Source: an uncultured Butyricicoccus sp. (GTDB lineage: Bacteria; Bacillota; Clostridia; Oscillospirales; Butyricicoccaceae). From it: a stretch of DNA of 14,553 nucleotides. Positions 6,858-12,036 of this stretch are shown here, piece after piece. The DNA lies in the NCBI GenBank assembly GCA_900544475.1, contig UQVU01000038.1, positions 1 through 14,553 of the forward strand, written 5' to 3'. The notes under the pieces are model-generated. The model did not search any database, was not told the origin of the DNA, and saw only the letters and a list, made by a program, of their open reading frames with translations. The translations under genes were made by a program, and so were the position numbers. Every line of letters begins with the position of its first letter. Within the stretch, counting starts at the first letter, position 1.

Positions 6858-6886
6858 TTTACGGATGGCTAAAGCCGTGGTATTGT
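6858..6886 (+). promoter_or_regulatory. Possible promoter of the pyridoxamine oxidase-family gene
   Basis: TTTACG (6858-6863) and TATTGT (6881-6886) are 17 bases apart, about 60 bases before the start at 6948. Both boxes deviate from consensus and the region is AT-rich, so this is only the best candidate. Confidence 0.3.
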
Positions 6887-6947
6887 TATATCAACAAAGA
6901 AAAACACCGCAAAACACGCGGAAATAATATTTCTGGAGGTCAATATC

Positions 6948-7343
6948 ATGAGCAAAGTCGTAGAATTCCTGAACGCAAATCCGGTACAGTATCTCGCAAC
7001 CGTAGGCCGTGACGGCAAGGCAAAGTGCCGCCCGTTTATGTTCTCCGGTGAGATGGATGGCAAGCTGTGGTTCTGCACCAACAGCACCAAGGACGTTTAC
7101 AAGGATATGCAGGCAAACCCGGAGATCGAGATTTCGGTTTCCAGCCCGGAGTACGCATGGATCCGCCTGCACGGCAAGGCTGTTTTCGAGAACAACATGG
7201 CAGCCAAGGAGATGTGCATTGCCAACCCGATCGTAAAGGGTCAGTACGGCGAGGCGACCAACCCGATTTTCGAGGTGTTCTATCTGGAAAATCCGCACGG
7301 CGCAATCGCTGACTTCTCCGGCAAGCCGCCGTACGAGTTCTAA
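6948..7343 (+). CDS. Pyridoxamine 5'-phosphate oxidase-family (FMN-binding split-barrel) protein, 131 aa
   Basis: A strong ribosome binding site TGGAGGT (6934-6940) precedes the ATG by 7 bases. The protein opens with a helix (MSKVVEFLNAN) and then YLATVGRDGKAKCRPFMF (15-32), the first strands of the FMN-binding split barrel, followed by KLWFCTNSTKDVYKDM (39-54), ANPEIEISV (56-64) and WIRLHGKAVF (71-80), all in the order and spacing of small PNPOx-like proteins of anaerobes. At 131 residues it has the usual length for this single-domain group. It is cytoplasmic and probably a flavin- or F420-like cofactor-binding reductase dimer; true PdxH activity is unlikely because the characteristic PLP-binding C-terminus is absent. 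Codon choice looks like that of a well-expressed gene. The stop codon TAA directly abuts the left end of the second inverted-repeat element. Confidence 0.9.
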   Translation: MSKVVEFLNANPVQYLATVGRDGKAKCRPFMFSGEMDGKLWFCTNSTKDVYKDMQANPEIEISVSSPEYAWIRLHGKAVFENNMAAKEMCIANPIVKGQYGEATNPIFEVFYLENPHGAIADFSGKPPYEF

Positions 7344-7504
7344 GGCAATACCGCATAATGAAAGCTGCGGCGCTTTGCGGAAATTTCGTGCCCTGACTTT
7401 GTTGCGATTTCACGGTAATATGTCAAGTATTACCGCAAAATCTCGCCTCGTCAGTACGCAGAATTTACTCGCAAATCGCTCTTGTCCAATTATGCGGTAT
7501 TGCC
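7344..7504. mobile_element. 161-bp MITE-like inverted-repeat element, copy 2
   Basis: The element begins GGCAATACCGCATAAT and ends ATTATGCGGTATTGCC, a perfect 16-base terminal inverted repeat, and is about 95 percent identical to the copy at 2535-2695 over its whole length. CTAA stands on both flanks (7340-7343 and 7505-7508), a possible 4-base target duplication. An internal hairpin CGGTAATA/TATTACCG is conserved. It fills the space between the flavoprotein stop codon and the ribosome binding site of the macrodomain gene, so any transcript of the macrodomain-SirTM pair either starts inside it or reads through it. No convincing -35/-10 pair was found inside. Confidence 0.85.
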
Positions 7505-7526
7505 CTAAAAATGAGGAGGGAAAAAG

Positions 7527-8312
7527 ATGACGCACAAAATGCAGCGCAGATACCTGATAGAAGAATTATTGAAAGAGAATCGTCAATACAGCGGAATGAA
7601 GATTCCAACCGATGAGAATGAGCAAAAAGCTCTTCTACGAGCTTTAATGAATGTTCGTCTGCCGAAAGCGGTTCCCCCTCGTTTTTTGGAAATTCAGGAT
7701 GAATACTTACAGGAAGAAATACGTCGTGGAGCTATTGTCGATGCCGATTCTCTGCCGCCTGTTCCGGGAGATTGCCGCATTGCGCTGTGGCAGGGGGATA
7801 TGACCACGTTGCGAGTGGATGCAATCGTAAATCCTGCCAACAGCGGCATGTGTGGGTGTTTCCAACCTTTACACAACTGTTTAGATAATATCATTCACAG
7901 CAAAAGCGGAATTGCTCTGCGGCTGTACTGTGCAGATATGATGAAGAAACAGGGCCACGAAGAGCCGACCGGGCAAGCAAAAATCACACCGGGTTTCAAT
8001 TTGCCCTGCAAGTACATTATCCATACAGTCGGCCCGATCATCTATGACCGGGTAAGACAAGAGGATGAACAGCTGCTTGCGTCCTGCTATCGCTCCTGCT
8101 TGAAGCTGGCTGATGAAAATGGTGTCCGGAGCATTGCCCTTTGCTGCATTTCCACCGGAGTGTTTCGATTTCCGAATGATCGTGCAGCAGAGATTGCGGT
8201 TCAGACTGTGCGAGAATATTTGAATGGGGACACGGGGATAAGAAAGGTGATATTTAATGTTTTCAAGGATATTGACAAGGAAATCTATACAAAGCTCCTT
8301 GGGACAGGCTGA
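7527..8312 (+). CDS. Zinc-type macrodomain protein-ADP-ribosyl hydrolase (SirTM-linked), 261 aa
   Basis: The ATG at 7527 follows GAGGAGGG (7513-7520) by 6 bases. Residues 1-80 form a helical N-terminal extension typical of SirTM-associated macrodomains. The macrodomain starts at IALWQGDMTTLRVDAIVNPA (85-104): Asp91 and Asn102/Asn105 are ADP-ribose contacts. GCFQPLHNCLDN (110-121) carries Cys111, His116 and Cys118, matching the zinc-binding motif of the zinc-dependent macrodomain class. YIIHTVGP (163-170) and CCISTGVFRFP (206-216) are the later strand and phosphate-binding loop. Family members remove mono-ADP-ribose from proteins modified by the neighbouring sirtuin. The gene overlaps the SirTM start by 56 bases, indicating translational coupling. 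By eye it is more AT-rich than the surrounding genes, which with the flanking element suggests acquisition. Confidence 0.93.
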   Translation: MTHKMQRRYLIEELLKENRQYSGMKIPTDENEQKALLRALMNVRLPKAVPPRFLEIQDEYLQEEIRRGAIVDADSLPPVPGDCRIALWQGDMTTLRVDAIVNPANSGMCGCFQPLHNCLDNIIHSKSGIALRLYCADMMKKQGHEEPTGQAKITPGFNLPCKYIIHTVGPIIYDRVRQEDEQLLASCYRSCLKLADENGVRSIALCCISTGVFRFPNDRAAEIAVQTVREYLNGDTGIRKVIFNVFKDIDKEIYTKLLGTG

Positions 8313-9123
8313 AAAGCTCCGTTCGGCACTTCAAGGTGCAGATGCTGTGGTTGTTGGTGCGGGAGCAGGTCTGTCCACCTCGGCCGGATTTGTTTATAAT
8401 GGTGAACGATTTCAACAATATTTCTGTGACTTCGCTTCAAAGTATGGCTTCAGTGATATGTACTCCGGTGGTTTTTATCCTTATGCGACATTGGAAGAAT
8501 ACTGGGCGTACTGGAGCCGCTATATCTGGATCAACCGCTACACGCCCGCACCGAAACCGGTGTACAGCGACCTGTTGGCACTGGTCAAGGATAAGGATTA
8601 TTTTGTTCTGACCACGAATGTCGACCATCAATTCCAGAAAGCCGGGTTCGACAAGCACCGCCTGTTCTACACGCAAGGCGATTACGGGCTGTTCCAGTGC
8701 AGTCAGCCATGCTGTCAGAAAACCTACGACAACGAAGAAATCGTCCGTCAGATGGTCGAGCAGCAACGCAATATGCGCGTGCCAAGCGAGCTTGTGCCGC
8801 GCTGCCCGGTCTGCGGCAGACCGATGACAATAAATTTGCGCTGCGATGATACCTTTGTCGAGGACGAGGGGTGGCATCGGGCGGCAGAGCGGTATTCGGA
8901 GTTTCTGCGGCGGCACAAGGGGCTGAAAACGCTGTTTCTGGACTTGGGTACCGGAATGAATACGCCGACAATCGTAAAGTTTTCTTTCTGGCGTATGGCG
9001 AACGAGTGGCCGGATGCTGCTTATGCCTGCATCAACTTGGGCGAAGCCTATGCACCGAAAGAGATCAAAGCAAAGTCTATCTGCATCGATGCAGATATTG
9101 GAAGTGTGTTGAATCAAATCTGA
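8257..9123 (+). CDS. Class M sirtuin (SirTM), NAD+-dependent protein ADP-ribosyltransferase, 288 aa
   Basis: The start at 8257 lies inside the end of the macrodomain gene and has AAAGGTGA (8243-8250) 6 bases upstream. The NAD-binding GAGAGLSTSAGF (34-45) opens a sirtuin Rossmann fold. TTNVDHQF (119-126) supplies Asn121 and Asp123, and YTQGDYGLFQC (138-148) has Gln140 where deacetylating sirtuins carry the catalytic His; this substitution defines SirTM enzymes, which transfer ADP-ribose rather than deacylate. Structural zinc ligands are Cys148/Cys152 and the CPVC pair Cys183/Cys186. LDLGTGMNTPTIVKFSFW (229-246) and ACINLGEAYAP complete the NAD pocket. In staphylococci and streptococci the enzyme modifies a lipoylated GcvH-like carrier; no carrier or lipoate ligase gene is within this window. 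Base composition rises in GC from roughly 8500 onward relative to the first part of the gene. Likely cytoplasmic. Confidence 0.93.
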   Translation: MFSRILTRKSIQSSLGQAEKLRSALQGADAVVVGAGAGLSTSAGFVYNGERFQQYFCDFASKYGFSDMYSGGFYPYATLEEYWAYWSRYIWINRYTPAPKPVYSDLLALVKDKDYFVLTTNVDHQFQKAGFDKHRLFYTQGDYGLFQCSQPCCQKTYDNEEIVRQMVEQQRNMRVPSELVPRCPVCGRPMTINLRCDDTFVEDEGWHRAAERYSEFLRRHKGLKTLFLDLGTGMNTPTIVKFSFWRMANEWPDAAYACINLGEAYAPKEIKAKSICIDADIGSVLNQI

Positions 9124-9188
9124 ACCGTATCTGCAACCGGCACAGGCTGATAAGAGCCGGAAAGGATACGCAAATGGAAAAGTCAATT

Positions 9189-9205
9189 ATTGTGCGGTGT
9201 TGCCC
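9189..9205 (-). repeat. Solo terminal inverted-repeat end of the MITE-like family
   Basis: The complement of 9189-9205, GGGCAACACCGCACAAT, is identical over 17 bases to the left boundary of the element at 2534-2550, including the extra outer G. No element body is attached. It lies 65 bases after the SirTM stop and 4 bases before the -35 box of the next gene, and faces the full copy at 7344-7504 in inverted orientation across the macrodomain-SirTM pair. Confidence 0.7.
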
Positions 9206-9209
9206 TATC

Positions 9210-9238
9210 TTGCAGAAACTGAAGATTTCTCCTATAAT
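9210..9238 (+). promoter_or_regulatory. Strong sigma-A type promoter of the sensor kinase / response regulator unit
   Basis: TTGCAG (9210-9215) and a consensus TATAAT (9233-9238) are 17 bases apart. The likely transcription start falls near 9245, almost on the ribosome binding site, so the 5' leader would be very short. This separates the two-component genes from the SirTM unit upstream. Confidence 0.75.
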
Positions 9239-9261
9239 GAGATTTGAGGGGGGAGCTGCCC

Positions 9262-11196
9262 ATGAAGAACAAACGAATGCGCTATATCTCGATAACGGCG
9301 GCTATCCTGCTGGTTTTTGTGCTGCTGATGCTGCTGTTTTCCAACCGATCGGGCGATTTCAGCGCAATGGAAGCGCAGAACGGCGTGCTGGATGCAACAT
9401 CAGCGGACTTTTCGTCGGCGCTATATGAGATAGACGGTGAATGGGCGTTCTATCCTGAGGTACTCGGCAGCGGCGCAGAGCTGAGCACGGCCCAACCGGG
9501 AGAACGCAATGAATCCATTCCATACGGCTCATACCGGCTGCAAATACACGCGCAGCCGAAACAATACCTGACACTTGGCGGCTACTCATTCGATTACAGC
9601 ACGCGCGTGCTGGTAAACGGCAGTGAAGTGCTCGAAATCGGCAAGGTGGGGGCGTCCGCGGCGGAGTCTGAGCCGCGCATCGACTATATGCTCATACCGA
9701 TTTACACCAGCGAGGATGGCACGGTCGAGGTGGTCTGCCAGTACGCGAATTTCGTGCATCGCGAAGGCGGCGGTCTGACGCAGATGCATCTTTCTGCCGC
9801 GGAGAACATCGACCGCATGCGCCGAAGCCAGAATTTGTATTCCTTAGTGCTTGGCGGTTCGCTGTGCCTGTTCGGCATGTATTTTCTGCTGTTTGCGGTC
9901 TTTCAGGGCGAGAGCAAGTATGTTTTCCTCGCGGTCATCTGCGCGCTGCTCGGTCTGCGTGACCAGAATTTCTATGTGCTGCATCTGCTGCCTGCAAGCT
10001 ACAACTGGGCAGTCGCATATCGGTTTCTGGTGCTGATGATTACGCTGCAGCCGTGTTTTCTGCTGCTTTTGCTGCAAAGCCTGTACGAAAAGCTGGCGAA
10101 GCCGATCGTTGTGCGGTGCTATGCGGCGCTGTATACCGTGCTGGCGGCGGCGCATTTTATCCTGCCGACGCAGGATATCGCACCGCTGAGTAAAATCGGG
10201 TACTATCTCTCGATACCGTTTTTCCTGTATCTGGTTGTACAGCTGATTCGGCGGTTCTGGCGTATCCGGCGGTTTGAATGGGACGATGTGCTTGTTCTGC
10301 TCGGCTATCTGCTGTTGTTCGGCTCGAACGTGTACGAGGCGGTATTTGGCCGCATCGTGACGACCATCACGCGCCACGGAGCAGCGCCGCCGTATCTGCT
10401 GGTGTTCGTGTTCCTGATTGCGGGAGCCATCAGCCTGAAGATCAACCGCCGGGAACAGGAGCTGTCCGAGAGCCGCCGTCAGCGTGAGGTGCTGACCCAG
10501 CTCAACCGGCAGAAAAGCGAATTTCTGCACCAGATGGCGCATGAACTGAAAACGCCGCTCACGGTTATGAGCGGCTACGCGCAGCTGACCGACTGGCAGC
10601 TTAGCACCGGAGCGGTCGGCGCGAGCGCGCATGAACACATGCAGACCATTTCGTCCGAAGCGCAGCGGCTTTCTGCGCTCGTATCGCGGCTGATCGACCT
10701 CGCCAACGGCGGTTCACCCGATATTGAGATGGGCGTCATTGACGCGGCGCAGCTGCTGTCCGGCGCGGTGGATGTGTGCCGTCCGATGCTGGAAAAGAAG
10801 CACAACCGGCTGGAAAGCGACAGTGGAGAGGGCATTACGCTCTGGGGCAATACGGAAATGCTGCTGCAGGTGCTCATCAACCTGACGGTCAATGCCAATC
10901 GCTACACGGAGAACGGCGTGATCGCCTACCGCATTGCGGACGAGGGTGAGCGGGTGTGCCTGCGCGTGAGCGACACCGGCAGCGGCATTGCGCCCGACCT
11001 GCTGCCGCATATCTTTGAGAAGGGCTGCAGCGGCGACGGCGGCAGCGGTATCGGCCTGACGATCTGCGCGGACGCGATGAGGATTCACCACGGCTCGCTC
11101 GAGGTGGAGCATACCGATGCAGACGGCACGGTGTTCCGGCTCGAATTGCCGAAAAAGCCGCTCAAAACACAAGGAGAGAACGATTGTGGAAGATAA
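9262..11196 (+). CDS. 7TM-DISM-like membrane sensor histidine kinase, 644 aa
   Basis: ATG 9262 is preferred over an upstream in-frame TTG at 9244 because AGGGGGGAG (9247-9255) sits 6 bases before it. An N-terminal membrane anchor (about 7-27) is followed by an extracellular beta-sandwich (about 50-190; DGEWAFYPEVL, YGSYRLQIHA, TRVLVNGSEVLEIGKVG) resembling the sugar-binding-like sensor of 7TMR-DISM proteins. About seven hydrophobic helices follow (192-214, 219-235, 250-272, 284-302, 312-329, 342-362, 376-394), then a short coiled coil. HisKA has His427 in HQMAHELKTPL; the ATPase domain has Asn544 (NLTVNANRYT), DTGSGI from 571 and GSGIGL from 594. It probably senses a carbohydrate-like or small extracellular ligand and phosphorylates the overlapping regulator. 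The stop codon overlaps the regulator start by 11 bases. The extracellular-domain family is inferred from pattern only. Confidence 0.92.
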   Translation: MKNKRMRYISITAAILLVFVLLMLLFSNRSGDFSAMEAQNGVLDATSADFSSALYEIDGEWAFYPEVLGSGAELSTAQPGERNESIPYGSYRLQIHAQPKQYLTLGGYSFDYSTRVLVNGSEVLEIGKVGASAAESEPRIDYMLIPIYTSEDGTVEVVCQYANFVHREGGGLTQMHLSAAENIDRMRRSQNLYSLVLGGSLCLFGMYFLLFAVFQGESKYVFLAVICALLGLRDQNFYVLHLLPASYNWAVAYRFLVLMITLQPCFLLLLLQSLYEKLAKPIVVRCYAALYTVLAAAHFILPTQDIAPLSKIGYYLSIPFFLYLVVQLIRRFWRIRRFEWDDVLVLLGYLLLFGSNVYEAVFGRIVTTITRHGAAPPYLLVFVFLIAGAISLKINRREQELSESRRQREVLTQLNRQKSEFLHQMAHELKTPLTVMSGYAQLTDWQLSTGAVGASAHEHMQTISSEAQRLSALVSRLIDLANGGSPDIEMGVIDAAQLLSGAVDVCRPMLEKKHNRLESDSGEGITLWGNTEMLLQVLINLTVNANRYTENGVIAYRIADEGERVCLRVSDTGSGIAPDLLPHIFEKGCSGDGGSGIGLTICADAMRIHHGSLEVEHTDADGTVFRLELPKKPLKTQGENDCGR

Positions 11197-11860
11197 ACTG
11201 ATTTTGCTGGTGGAGGACAATCCGCACATTATGGCGATCAACGACGCGGCACTGCATATGCGCGGTTACCGCACCCTGCAGGCAGAAACCGCGCACAAGT
11301 GCCGGGAGCTGCTGTGCTTTCACGCGGTGGACCTGATCGTGCTGGATATTCTTCTGCCGGACGGCGACGGCGTGGCGCTGTGCCGCGAGATCAAGCAGGA
11401 ATATGACGTGCCGATCCTGTTCCTGACCGCTATGGGCGAAAACGAGGATATCGTCAAGGGACTGACCGCAGGCGGAGACGATTATCTGACAAAGCCGTAT
11501 GATCTGGAGGTGTTCATGGCCCGCGTGGAAGCGCGTCTGCGTGCGGCGCACCCGAAGGAACGCGCAGTACGGTTTGGACCGCTGCAGATGAATCTGCTGA
11601 GCGGACGCGCGTACATCGGAGAGACCGACCTGAATCTGACGCAGAAGGAGTTTGCGGCGCTGCTGTATCTGGCGCGGAACCCGAACCGCAGCGTCAGCGC
11701 GCAGGAGCTGTACGAGGCGGTCTGGCAGCAGCCGATGGGAGCCGACCCGCATGCCGTACGCATGACGATCTCGCGGCTTAAGCAGAAGCTCGGCGGAGAG
11801 GATGCGAGGGTCACGGTCAATTCGTACCGCAGCAGCGGCTATCGGCTCGAGGAGCAATAA
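11186..11860 (+). CDS. OmpR/PhoB-family response regulator, 224 aa
   Basis: The start is a GTG at 11186 (translated MEDKLILLVEDN), set by AAGGAGAG (11171-11178) 7 bases upstream; an ATG at 11117 in the same frame would extend the protein with kinase-tail sequence that has no family counterpart. The receiver has the acidic pair Glu10/Asp11, phospho-acceptor Asp54 (VLDILLPDGDG), Thr81 and Lys103 (TKPYD). The winged-helix DNA-binding domain covers about 128-222 with LTQKEFAALLYL, VWQQP, VRMTISRLKQKL and the terminal hairpin SYRSSGYRL. It is a cytoplasmic transcription factor translated together with the sensor kinase through an 11-base overlap and ended by a strong terminator. Its targets are unknown; the secreted FG-GAP protein gene 176 bases downstream is a candidate by position only. 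Confidence 0.95.
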   Translation: MEDKLILLVEDNPHIMAINDAALHMRGYRTLQAETAHKCRELLCFHAVDLIVLDILLPDGDGVALCREIKQEYDVPILFLTAMGENEDIVKGLTAGGDDYLTKPYDLEVFMARVEARLRAAHPKERAVRFGPLQMNLLSGRAYIGETDLNLTQKEFAALLYLARNPNRSVSAQELYEAVWQQPMGADPHAVRMTISRLKQKLGGEDARVTVNSYRSSGYRLEEQ

Positions 11861-11870
11861 TTGAATATTT

Positions 11871-11924
11871 ACAGCGGACGGCGAAGGTAACAAATTTGAT
11901 ACCTTCGCCGTTCGCTGTCTTTTT
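11871..11924 (+). terminator. Rho-independent terminator after the two-component operon
   Basis: A 19-base stem (ACAGCGGACGGCGAAGGTA at 11871-11889 with TACCTTCGCCGTTCGCTGT at 11900-11918, one G-U pair) is followed by CTTTTT. It lies 10 bases after the regulator stop and separates it from the FG-GAP protein gene. Confidence 0.9.
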
Positions 11925-12036
11925 GCCTTTATACTGAAAGTACGGTGAAATACCTGTATCCTCGGACGGTGCGCCGCAGTAAAGCAAGGGGAAAACCGTG
12001 GAAACCGTTTATTTCATAAGGCAAGGAGGAAGAAAG

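Noticed and set aside
7482-7511. Possible promoter TTGTCC ... TAAAAA at the right end of element copy 2
   Set aside because: The spacer is 18 bases and the -10 box would overlap the ribosome binding site at 7513, leaving no room for a leader.
7344-9205. Reading the region as a toxin-antitoxin or phage-defence island
   Set aside because: Both genes match the SirTM/macrodomain writer-eraser pair, for which lipoyl-carrier modification and stress response are the known roles; nothing in the sequence shows a defence module.
9844-10638. Minus-strand frame opposite the 7TM kinase
   Set aside because: The Gln/Arg/His-rich translation is the complement of Leu- and Phe-rich membrane helices; there is no start signal.
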